Positions 21,128-31,650 of a DNA stretch of 34,780 nucleotides are shown here, piece after piece (position 1 is the first letter of the stretch; each line of letters starts with the position of its first letter). Under the pieces are notes generated by a model. It worked only from the letters and a program-made list of their open reading frames with translations. It ran no database searches and was not told the DNA's origin. Made by a program: the position numbers and the translations under genes. The stretch covers positions 1 through 34,780 of the forward strand of contig JADNRV010000439.1 of the NCBI GenBank assembly GCA_015499995.1, given 5' to 3'. The DNA is from Flammula alnicola. Its lineage: Eukaryota > Basidiomycota > Agaricomycetes > Agaricales > Strophariaceae.

Positions 21128-22326
21128 CTACATCACCACGCAACTGCCGTCCCCAGATCCTTTCGGTCGTGAGCCCAACGACGCTCGTGCCGCTTCATAA
21201 AACACCTCTGTAACCCCTCGATTATGCTTCGAACTGCACTCTAAAAGACGAAGCCGAGTCTGAATGAGTAACACTCGCTTTGGAGGCGTTCTCACGTACC
21301 AAGATAACGTGAAGCACGTATTCGTCTAGCAACCGAAAGGCCTTCTTCGTATTGCACTGGATGTGTCCCATATCGTTTCAGTCTCTCTTTTATGGCTGGG
21401 TCGTCTCGAAGATCGCATTTTAGTGCTGGCGGGCATTGGTTAATAATGTGAAAATGGAAACAAGCAGAAATGTGGCGAACCGACAAGGACCAGCTTGTAT
21501 ACAAGGTCAGGTTAGCTTATAATCTCCCCAGACAACGAAATAACCCACCTTTACTCCGGGACAATACTCTAGAATCTCATCCAACCACTGACGTAAAGAT
21601 GAGGTCATGGAATATTCAAACCGAGGGAAAGGTATACCTTGGACTCGACATTCTCCAGTGATACAGGATTGTCAACTGAGAAGCAGATCATGACAACATG
21701 CGTTTCGGCGTATGATAGTGACCGAAGGCGATCGAATTCTTCTTGCCCTGAGGTTGATGAATGATGAATGTATTGGAAAGTGGATTTAAGAATGGAAGAG
21801 ATTTGAACGGTAAGAAACCTGAAGATAATCTGAAATACACCACATCTTGCGCACCTGCTGTGTCCCATAGGCTCAGCTCGACCAGCTGTTCATCAACGTA
21901 GATATCATGCACGTAGTTCTCAAACACCGTAGGTTCACTATTGAATAGAAGGTGGTTAAGGATGGAGTTCCAGCGAAATGGATCCGAGCAACACACTAGA
22001 CTTGGGTGAAGAAACCACGGGTAAAGACGTTTAATAGTGATGTTTTCCCTATGGAATCAAGTAACCAGTTAGATCCGCGAGAACAAGCGTTCATGCGCCC
22101 AAAGAACAAGGACTCACCACATGCTCCATCACCACAGACCACAACCTTGGTTCATGCCTCAGCAGCTTGATTCACGCAACCTTGAGGCAAAATAGCAAGC
22201 CTACCTTTCTCTGTATCTGAGGTAATCATACATTGAGTTCGTGCGAGGCAGTCTCGGAAAGTTTGAACATACTGGTCTGCCGCGTCCAAAGGAAGCCCCT
22301 TTGCTTGATGCGCCGCACAAAGACAT
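21128..22326 (-). CDS. RHO3: Rho-family GTPase, Rho3 type, one frame break
   Basis: Small GTPase for polarised exocytosis and actin organisation at growth sites. Ten exons: 22273-22326, 22205-22216, 22118-22145, 21998-22048, 21855-21937, 21638-21747, 21549-21587, 21481-21493, 21300-21425, 21128-21240; about 209 residues. Motifs: P-loop GDGACGKTS, effector region [12 protein letters not shown], switch [21 protein letters not shown], base-binding KCDLR in place of TKLD, ECSSK, and C-terminal CVVM, a CaaX prenylation box. Exons of 12 and 13 nt (encoding IQRK and LVLV) are required. The N-terminus [10 protein letters not shown] fits Rho3 proteins, which often have an early cysteine. Exon 4 lacks one base near 22019: the conserved NVFTRGFF needs ACC CGT where ACCGT is written. 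Exon sum 629 nt agrees with one lost base. Confidence 0.9.
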
Positions 22327-22797
22327 ATTCTGGAGGCGCGTTCGTGTTATCTCTTTTCAGAGCGTGTATAAGTAGCGTATGAAGGGGATGCGGGGTGCAC
22401 AGAATGGATGAGAGGAGCGAGGGGCTGGATTGACTCTGAGTGAAAGGCGGAAACATTACACATTTCATCCCATTTGGGGAAACAGACCAGTCTCACGTGA
22501 TACAATCATCGCGGGCCGGTATCAGCACTGCTTTAAATTGCCTCATTAAAGAATTTGCGTCCATCTTCCCCATGCCGCGCACGGACGCAAGTATGCACGG
22601 TAATACAGGACAATACATTTAATCGAGTACAAGAAGAAATAAGTAAGATAACAGGAGACATAATACGTATAAAGGCGCTGATATAATTACAGAAATACAG
22701 ACCGACTACCGCCGTCTTCTGGCCGTAGCCCGTGCAAGGCTATTCAAGACCGTTCAACTGTACTGTCTATCAAGAAAGAAACCCTCGGCCCCAGTAC
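22327..22797. other. Intergenic upstream of RHO3
   Basis: Promoter side of RHO3 and 3' side of the Zn2Cys6 gene, both on the minus strand. A run of open codons upstream of the RHO3 start belongs to a different frame and is not considered coding. Confidence 0.5.
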
Positions 22798-25700
22798 TCA
22801 AGGCTGCATTGCCATGGTATTTACGAAATCAAGCCAAGTCGATTGCATATTTCCGTCTGGAGATCCAGACCCTCGTCGGTGACCAGGCGCAGGGTTCGAA
22901 TCTAACATGAGTGTTGGCTCGTTTCCGCCGAAGGCACTGCCGTTTGCATAATTCGTAGATGCAAGGCCATAGTCATACACAGGGAAATATTGCGGAAAGT
23001 TCAAGTTGGCGTCTTTCTGGCCACCCGCGTGCTGATGCGATGACATGCTGGACTGTTGTGTGTCCATCATACTCGGCAGGGACTGTTGTGGCAGATAAGA
23101 CGCAGGCTCGGCCTGGAACGATGCTGGAATCGTCGACATCCCATACATCGACACAGGGGAAATATCTGGATCAGAATATGGGCTATGAGACGACCCATTC
23201 CCATTTGAGAAGGAGCCATGGCTCGACGACGATTGCTGTGGGTACAAAGGCTGCTGATTGTGGCCACTGGGCCCAAAAGATTTCAAGTATTCGAGCACAC
23301 TTGGCGGAAGTTGGTTTTGAACGCCAGGCGACAAGGGCAACGGCACTATCGGGTTCTGCGAGACGGGCGATCGCTCCATAAGAATGGGCGACGAAGGTTC
23401 TTTCTTCGACACAAGCCGTGTTTTCCCTCCCAACACAGACAATTCGTCATCATCAGCGTCAGGTGTCGTCGGACTGGAAGTGGGGTTTCTGCTGAGCGGA
23501 GAACCTTTTCCTCTTCGGAATTCATCAAGGCTGAAATGGGCCTTTTCTTGCAAATGCAACATAATATTCTGCATAACGATTGCTTAGCTCCTCGGGCAAT
23601 GACGATACATTGAATATGCTTACCAAAACCTTGTCGGCTCTGAACCCCCGAGCAGCCTTTGAGAAGAGCTCGCAGGCCGAATCCAACTGCACGAGTGCTG
23701 ATGGTGCCAGGCTCATGGATGGACACCGGGTGACAATGGATCCCAAAACGATCTGATCGGAACTGTCAGTAAAAAGATACCCACCACGGGCAATAGAAGA
23801 TAATTACCGAGCAAGAGAACATATGCGTCCAGAGGAACCACATTCGCTCGCTTGGCTCCTTCAGCTGGGTATACAGGTTCCTCATCATCGCGACCAGCGA
23901 ACCCGCACTTCGATACGCCGCGATGACAGACGTCCCATACGGGCTCCCAAGCGGGTCCTTGGGATGATCACTAATCGCGCGAGCGAAGAAACTTCTGTGT
24001 AAGTAAAGCAAGTCTAATTCACCGTAAAACCGGCAACACAAGTGGAGACCGTTAGCAAGTGTATTGAAAATATTGCAATGGGGTATAACATACTCATTTC
24101 CCGGATTGCCAGAACAATATGCCGTTGCAGGGTAAGCATGATTGTGTCTGGGTAGCCTCCTTGACGCGGCTCCGAGCTTCCGAACCCGGCAACTTGAAGT
24201 ACCGGAGGTACTGGGAAAGCACGCAGCTTCCTGTCGAGTTGTAATACCGTAGCATAGGTAGGCATTTTAGCACCAAAGGCTTGGTCATGCAGAAGAGTCA
24301 TGCATTCCAAGGCGAATCGGTGCTTCCATGCGTTGACTAATAAAGGGGGAATAGTCAGTCAATACATAATTAGAACGGACATGATCGCATGGAAATTGTA
24401 CTCACAGCTGTGCTCGTCAGAGGTATCCTCTAAATAGGGCATCTTGCAGTCAAAATGCGGCGGGAAAAATGAAGGAGGACGGCCGAAGGTCAAGCACTGC
24501 CATGAATCGTAGGTGAAAAGTTCCCAGAATAATTCACGGCGCCTTGTTGTTTCAACGGGATCCACCTTCCATTTCCCACTGTCTCGGTCTGTACATGAAA
24601 CGCGCAGCGTCAGTCACATGTAGCCTGCTAGTAACTTCAAGTCAGAAAGTCGAGACTTACGAAGACCAATCTGTCGGTGGAGATTAGCAAGGTTTCTAGA
24701 GCGAGTTACGGAACACATATAAATAACTTACACTTTGTCCAACTTTGACAGCGAGGCCCATCGTGGCCCAGCGAGCTCCGGAGCTTGTGCCGTGCCTATC
24801 TACCAGGAAAAGGTAGAAGGTCATCAGGTACTACACATGACGCAGAGATGGTAGTATCAGCTAAGGGACTATGCCATTGGATGACGATCATGGGGTAACT
24901 CACAAGAGCTTGGACAGCATTGATGGTGGGGTTGTCAAAGAATGAATGGTGAAACAGCGCAGCTCGTGCTAGTTGATGATATTTCTCTGCGTCAAGATTA
25001 TAGGCGGGCAAAGAGGTGTTCATGAGAGACCCAATTGCCAGGATCATGAACATTAGAGAGAGGCGGTGCGCAAGCAGAGGATCATCAGGTATCGGTCCGA
25101 CATTCTGATTATAAAATGAAGAGTAGACCTCGCTATCAAAAGATTCGATATTGATAGGATTGTACCTGCCATTGGCAGCGTATCAGCAAAGAAATGTACG
25201 GGATGAAGCAGAAACAAGACCCACATCCACGCCGCATGAGTATAATATATTGATCGAAGTTCTAACGCCATTTCAGCCGGTGGGAGGTACCAGTACAATG
25301 TCTGCAGGCCGACGTTGCCACTGACAGACATAGGGGAAATTGGGAAGGATGCCGCACGGGCAAGGATTTCTGGCGGCAATATGTTTTGCAAGCTCACCAA
25401 GTGGTCGTCGGGTTGATCTTCCTCTGGCAATTCGTTCTAAAAATAGATCAGTACAACAATTCTGAACCCACGCACGCGGCATGCTGGCTCACTTGAAGAA
25501 AATACTAAGAGTACGAAGAAGTCAGCGAGAAGAGAACATATATATAAGAATGATGTACCCATGAATTTGCTATATGGCCGAAATATTTTGTCTTCCCAGA
25601 GAGAGCTATGGACAACGATCCAAAAGCATCGACAACGTCCGGATTATTTTCCTCTTCTTTGATCGTAATTGAATTATTAGGCTTGGAGTTAGTGACGTCG

Positions 25701-26254
25701 CGCTGGAGTGGAGCTTTTATTTTGAGCAGTTCGTCCGATAAAAGGGGGTGTGGCTCAGGTGACAAATGCTGGTGCGATGCACGCAGTGCGTCCTCGAGTT
25801 CGCGAACGCGATTGGCAAGCTCGGATATCTTTTCATGTAGTTCTTGTGTCGACGCCAGCACAAATCTATTTATCTCATATTGAGATAAAATAATAGGAAC
25901 GGGGAAATTGTGGTACGTACCGATTGCCTTGCCCAGTCGTAAGGGATCCCTAGGATGAAAAGTTGGTTCAGATAAACCCCCCGTGTAAGGGAAGAGACCT
26001 ACATCAGGGCAAATTGCTCCGCAACCCCTCTTTACGCACGAGCTGCATGGAATCGCGCGATCGCAGCGAAGCTTCAACCTGTGTGCGACAAATGATAAAT
26101 CAGCAAAAAAAGAGATATGAAAGTACAGGAAATTACTGGACCTTCGGCATTCTGCGCAGCTCAAACGGGTGGCACCCTTCCTTCGCTTTTTGGTGGGGCT
26201 GTCTGAGCCATTGGATGCATTCATTCGCCTCTCGTATGGCGGGGTGGAGGGCAT
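22798..26254 (-). CDS. Zn2Cys6 fungal-specific transcription factor
   Basis: DNA-binding regulator of 883 residues in 14 exons: 26142-26254, 26003-26078, 25921-25949, 25559-25865, 25493-25504, 25225-25436, 24904-25165, 24732-24830, 24661-24670, 24406-24588, 24094-24336, 23808-24013, 23624-23752, 22798-23568. The total of 2652 nt is an exact codon multiple, so the frame is intact. The zinc cluster CAEC...C...C...C...C begins near residue 33 and is split by intron 1, preceded by a KKRRKG basic patch. PDGSLTTGQGNR and a heptad-like coiled coil (LHEKISELANRVRELEDAL) follow. The fungal_trans middle region shows YFLQNELPEEDQ, AVQALYLMTFYL, SGARWATMGLAVKVGQSIGLHRD and FGRPPSFFPPHFDC. The C-terminus is Ser/Pro/Gln-rich (activation-type), ending WLDFVNTMAMQP. 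Two exons are only 12 and 10 nt. Target genes unknown; the neighbours give no pathway hint. Confidence 0.9.
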
Positions 26255-29172
26255 TAGGAGATGAGATGATGGGAGAAGAAGACAAGGTTGACAAGTTGGG
26301 GGAGTTGCCCGATTGTTTTAAGATAGCCGTATCTCAAATAGGAACCGGAGATTGCCGCTACATTTCATCCCCGATTTACTTCCGTGGCGATAGTGGCTGT
26401 GCTACTAATACCCCGAAAACAACCAGCACAGAACCAGTACCTGAAAGCAGGTATGTAGGTGTGTGTATAAGTCGTTAAACGATTAAGCAAATTCACGGCC
26501 AAAATATTTTGGGAAACCGAAGGGAGTAAAAGGTTTTTTACTGCGAATGATAGCCAAAAATGATCCAAGTTAGAGTTCCCGGGATATCACTTCCCAACTT
26601 GCCCCACTCTTCTGTCGCTATTATTGGCGACCACAAGGGCTCACCTGACATCCAAATCTGCCCTGAGCCCTAATACGTTTTATCACACTGGCCTATTTCA
26701 GCTTTGCAGGCCTGCAGCACTTCTATGCAGGATTTTGCCAACATCTATCAGGGTACCCTCATTTGCGTGCACAGCGCAAAGTCGAGACGTCGGATAATAA
26801 AATTTGCCTGCCTAAATGTTCCCTACATGCAGTTTCAGTATATGCATCCACACGCCACTGACGTCTTTGCTCTGTTTAATAGTGATATCCCAACAGTTCA
26901 TCGCAGCTTATATCGCAATTCCCCCGTGCCCTCCGGAACTGCCAAGGGCAAGAATACTTATGTCGACGTCGCTGAGTCCGATCATCCGATTTTGAATCGA
27001 GATATTCCGCCCATGTTCCCAGCTAAATGCAGAGAACATATGATATCGAATCAGTGAACACTATAATTTTACAGGGATCGGATATTGCTAGACACTGGGT
27101 GTCTCTCTGATCCCTCTGTGATCCGCTCTCCATGCCTTCCAGCCACCGAGGTGCTCTAATGGAGACGAAGATCACTACAAACTGCTTAAATGACGAAAAA
27201 AAATGCTTTCGATTAAGAATTTTTAGTCTGAAGGTCATCGGCGATCGCTTCTACTACAATATGTAAAACGAAAGGATTTTGCATTTTCTAGCTCTGTAAC
27301 TTCAGCATCCGTGAACCCGGGTCGCTCAATGCTTCGGGTCCTTATGTCATTTATCTCTATCCGAGTCTGCACCTGAGTTACCAATTTTTTTCTTGCTATC
27401 TACGGCACCTGTGTCTTCAAGCTCGGAGTGCATGCGATAAGTCATGGCAGCTTCCTTCTTTCGATTTCGTCTCATCGATATCATCGTTGGGTGCCCGAAA
27501 TTATCCTTATCAAGAAGCAAGTTATCTTGAGCTGATAAAGACTGGGCCTCGTCAATACGTTCTTACTACTCCCGGTTCTGTAAAGTATTTTTGAGATCCC
27601 GAGAAGTCGGTCGAGGGGTAAGCAGCTAGTTCGATCAGAGCGTCCCATGAGTCCCTCCACTAGATAGCTGCTCACAACTGCCATCCAAAATTCCGAAAGA
27701 TATTGTGTACTGCTGGAGTTTTCTTTAAAATAAGGTAATTAATCCATCCAATGTCGGGACTGAATCAGGGACGGAGGACATACAATATAGTAGGGCAGAT
27801 GGTACTGCTGTTATCAAAAAAGAGCGATACAAGTACCAAAGCCCACTTGCCCTCATTCATTCTTCCTTGTAAATATGTGGAGACAACGTGGTTCGGGCCA
27901 TGTATTTAGCCTAATGCTCTTGAAGATGCCGGAGAACCAGGGCATATGGAGAGCTAGCTATAAATGAAAGTCAATACTTCAGGAGTACGGCCCATGACAT
28001 CCACCAATTATCAATCGCTCCCGCCGTCTAACAAACATAACGCCGAGAAATTGAATTCGCACAGAAACTATTTTGGGAGTATTGCTGTCAGACTGTGTAA
28101 GAATTAGCATATAAAGGCCCTGGAACACGCAAGGAACACGCGCCGCGGATAAACCATAGCGATTTACTGGGACGTTTTAGTACAGGTATTGGGTGAGGGA
28201 GAGTTGCGTAGTGTCCACCGAGAAATATGCACTATGTTTAAAATGAGCTTTAAAGTACGTATGTATAATAGCTCCAGGTAACATACCTCTCTTAACGGTG
28301 ATCAAATTCCACGTGCTTCGGAGACTAGATCCAAATCGCCTGAGATATACGATAAACCATGAATCGGGCCCGGCATGAGAGCTAGATAGAGGCTTGACTT
28401 AAGTCGAGTCGCGCCACATTTCTCCATTAGAACCGCAAGAGTAGCGGTAATGTCCCTGGAAACGCCTTTGGGAATGTGATCATCCATCCGTCAAGTGGGG
28501 CGCCAAAAGAACGACGCTAGCAGTGCAATGACAGTGGCGGGTGAACCGGATGGTTTCGATCTAGGCACTGAGGCAAAGTGCCTAGTAAGTCCGTAGACTC
28601 TGCTACTCATTGCGCCATGGAATTAATGAATGAGAATCCTTGGAACACCTCACTTGTGGAATTCAAACGCCGGTTTGACGCCGGTACAGCATTGAATTGA
28701 ATTTCTGTTTTCTCACCAGGGGCGCCTAAACACAACATAATCGAGATCAGGGAGCCACGTTTTATCGATCGCAAAGTGGTTTCTTCTTCGGGAACATTTC
28801 TTGCCATTTCCGAGTAACATATATTTCCAATTCCCGATCGCAAGGAACAATATTAGATAATGTTTTTTATGCAGTAGTATGTCGAGAGAGTGAAACAGAA
28901 AATACTCGGGTATACCAAGTTCCGATACACGGAAGAAGCAAACTCAAAGGCGTAACGAAGAGGAATAAGTAGGAATAATAGACTATAATCATAATAGGAT
29001 CAAGTCGATGGTTCCAAGTAGCAGTAGAATACAGAAGTAATGTCGTACCGTAATCAATGTCAAGTCGTTTCCATCAGCCTAAGAGACATAAAATAAATGA
29101 ATCCATCCTGAAGGCGTCATGCCTTACAAAATACACGCCGTAATAATGGTCCCACAAGGCGATCGGCTACGA
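26255..29172. other. 2.9-kb gene-poor interval
   Basis: No gene I can support. The longest frame (26704-27057, 117 codons, plus) has no recognisable domain. It contains the promoter of the transcription factor gene at its left edge, a tRNA-like A/B-box segment and hairpin near 28550-28620, and otherwise AT-rich unique sequence. Confidence 0.4.
28545..28620 (-). ncRNA. Possible tRNA-derived relic (A-box and B-box-like)
   Basis: The minus strand reads TGGCGCAATGAGTAGC (A-box-like, as at positions 8-23 of a tRNA) and about 50 bases later GATCGAAACC (B-box variant). Between them is a 9-bp stem (28561-28569 with 28577-28585). The flanks do not pair as an acceptor stem, so it is not a working tRNA. 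A SINE head or decayed tRNA are options. Confidence 0.2.
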
Positions 29173-30981
29173 TTATCGCAGCAATTCCATATCCGAGGCC
29201 GACACGGACACGTGAACGGAATTTGCGTCTAAAGTCGACGCGTCCTTGACCACGGCATCCTCTTGCCCTAGTACCGTCGCCTTTGTCTGGGAATAGGTAG
29301 CAGTTCCCAGACCGTTGATATCGCTTCCAGGACTAATTGGCTCCGCAACACTCGACACATCCGAGTGACTATATATTGAATCACGTTGGGAAGGCAGTTG
29401 TACTGCCGCCGCATTCGTTTGTAGGTGCAACACTTGTGGCCTACTTTGATCTCGTGAATGGCTCGAGGAGATGCTTGATCGGGAACTAAAAAATCCTCCT
29501 AGTTTTCGAGATAGAGGTGCTGCTCCGATCGTCGCAGAGGGAGGGGGCATCGATGTCGGAGGGGCCATTGGAGATGACGCTGCAGGAAAAGCAGAATACG
29601 GTGCATTCCCAATGCTTGATTTTAGAGGAGAGTCAACAGGACCGCCACCCCAAAGCTTAAAACCCCATCCTGTGCCTGTCTTCTTTGGGTCCGTTGACGA
29701 CTCCTCTCCTGTCGTCATTGTCGGTGGAGGAGGGAGCTTTACAGCTGTGTTGGACGGACCAGCTACGCCAATATTGTTCTCCGCAATGAAGTCTCGCAAG
29801 GCAATTACACATGTTTCCGAAGCTTCCTTCGCCTCATTGGCTTCTATCAATTCGTGTTTCGCGGTGTCCAGCTCGTCCTTAATCGTCTGCATTTCTTTAC
29901 GCAAGGCCTCGAGTTCAAGCGAGTTGGTTGAAGCCTCAGCTACAGAGGCAGACAGCAACATGTCATCATTAGGAGATTGTCGTCCGAATAGACCCGAAAA
30001 TCGACGCGAGCTGCTGGGTGCCGCAGATAGTGATGCCTCTGCGGATGCAATATTAAAGGCACGGACATTTGGACTCGGGGTTTGGTCTGGAGTTGGGAAG
30101 CCACCCAGGTTTGCGTCGGTCACAGATGCAACACGCCTGTGGCCACTTGACTTCCCCTGCGAAGATCCAGTTAAAGGAACGAACGAAGCACGCTTCGAGG
30201 AGGGCGGGCTGGCAAACGAGGTGAAGGTTCCAACAGACGCACGGGAGACGTCGATCGGCGCCATACTGTGACGTCTGCTCTCCGTTTGGAGACGCATAAG
30301 ACCTCGCCTAGTTAAGCGAATGAATAAAACATAGGCAGTCAGTAAAACATATCACGATCGTGACGTGGAGATGATTTGATCTTACCTGCTCTCCTCCACC
30401 TTTGCCCTCAAGAGGGCGATCTGCTCTTCGTCTTCCTTGGTCTTCTTCCTCAGCGTCGTCAGCTCCTCTTCCGCCTCCGCAGCCCTGTCTGTCATGACTT
30501 GCAACGCGTCCTTTGCAAAAGCTTCTTGCGCATTTGCCGTCGCCAGCATCTTCACCAGCTCGTCCCTCTCCTTCGTCATGTCCGCCAACGACTGCCTCAA
30601 TTGTGTAATTATGTGCGCCAAAATTTCAGGGTCGGGGCCGAGATCATTGACGTGGCTGTCGCTAGGTGGTTTGTGAAGGCTGTCATTTGTGCTGGGATGG
30701 GTTGTGGCATTGTGTGCGGGCGTTTCGGGTGGGCTCTCCATGGCCAGTTGTCTCTCCAGTTCAAGACTGTAATCAATCGAGAAACGACCTTGTCCCTGTG
30801 CCCGTTGCAACCGATGTAAGTCGGAGTCCGCCTCCGCAGAAAGTGGTGCCTCAAATTCGATCCGGTGGTAGTTTTCTTGGTCCTCGTTAAAGGTTGGTGT
30901 CCGCGGGTCGTTATTAGCACGAGAATACGTCGAGTGATTGGAAGAGTCGGAGGTGGAGGATACCACGATAGACATTGGCAT
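29173..30981 (-). CDS. Coiled-coil protein of unknown function
   Basis: Two exons (30386-30981 and 29173-30307; donor GTAAGA, acceptor CTAG) give 576 residues, starting MPMSIVVSSTSD. The N-terminal 100 residues are polar and disordered. A long coiled coil follows (about residues 110-210: ILAHIITQLRQSLADMTKERDEL and onward to EEELTTLRKKTKEDEEQIALLRAKVEESR). A Ser/Pro-rich stretch comes next, then a second helix-rich block (about 330-380, LEALRKEMQTIKDELDTAKHEL ending IALRDFIAENNIG), then a proline-rich linker with GWGFKLWGGG and a Ser-rich tail. The layout recalls fungal Golgi/exocytic coiled-coil adaptors, but no diagnostic motif is seen and I assign no function. The frame is intact. A GTG in frame upstream is not used as start. 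Confidence 0.8.
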
Positions 30982-31650
30982 AATTAGACACAGCTGTGCA
31001 GCTGTATATAACACGTCAAGTTTCTGTTGCTCAGTGCTCCCACACTAGACTGGATACCAATGGGAGGCTGACACGAACCCCGCGTGAACGCCGAGACCGA
31101 TGAAACAAGGCCAAAACAAGGCCTACAGTGGGCGGCGGGGGTTGCTACCACGAATACGGTACCGAAAATTTTGCCACGGCGGGGTGGTTGTTATAACGTT
31201 ATTCCAGGAAAGTGAAAGTAATGTATGTTGTCCAAAATACCCGGTACTGTATCCACGATTGCCAAGAAGCTGCCAGTGATATATATATACAGGTCACGTG
31301 GTGTAATTGCCGATGCTTAGCCGCTCGTCGCAAGCTCGTCGATGATTCGAGTGGTAAGCTATTCGTAAGCTTTTTGTCACTACTTAAATACAATACAAGA
31401 GTTGTGAAGGAGGTCAATCGCGTCAGCCATGCCACCAAAAATCCAGAACTCGAAGGAAGATAATCGAATACAAAAGTCATTTGCCACCCTCTCGGCCCTC
31501 ACACCAATTACACCCAAATTCCAAGAAAGATGCGCTACCACGGCTTCATGGCAGCTATGCTCTATTTTCTTTGTTTATTGTTCTGAAAGCATGCACATCA
31601 AATCAGCTTATACAATATAGAGAACGCGAAGACGAAAACTCACTTTATGC
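30982..31650. other. Intergenic between coiled-coil gene and Smr gene
   Basis: Holds the promoter of the coiled-coil gene and the 3' region of the Smr gene, both on the minus strand. A short alternating AT stretch sits near 31280. No gene seen. Confidence 0.5.

Noticed and set aside
22226..22468. 80-codon minus-strand frame as an alternative RHO3 N-terminus
   Set aside because: It would need a 15-bp intron or loses the IQRK segment; the start at 22326 with donor GTATGT gives a normal Rho3 N-terminus.
28545..28620. Functional tRNA gene
   Set aside because: The bases flanking the A- and B-box-like segments do not form an acceptor stem, and no regular anticodon arm can be drawn.
29471..30271. 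266-codon plus-strand open frame
   Set aside because: Complement of the long exon of the coiled-coil gene; its Ser/Gly/Ala-rich composition follows from the opposite coding strand.
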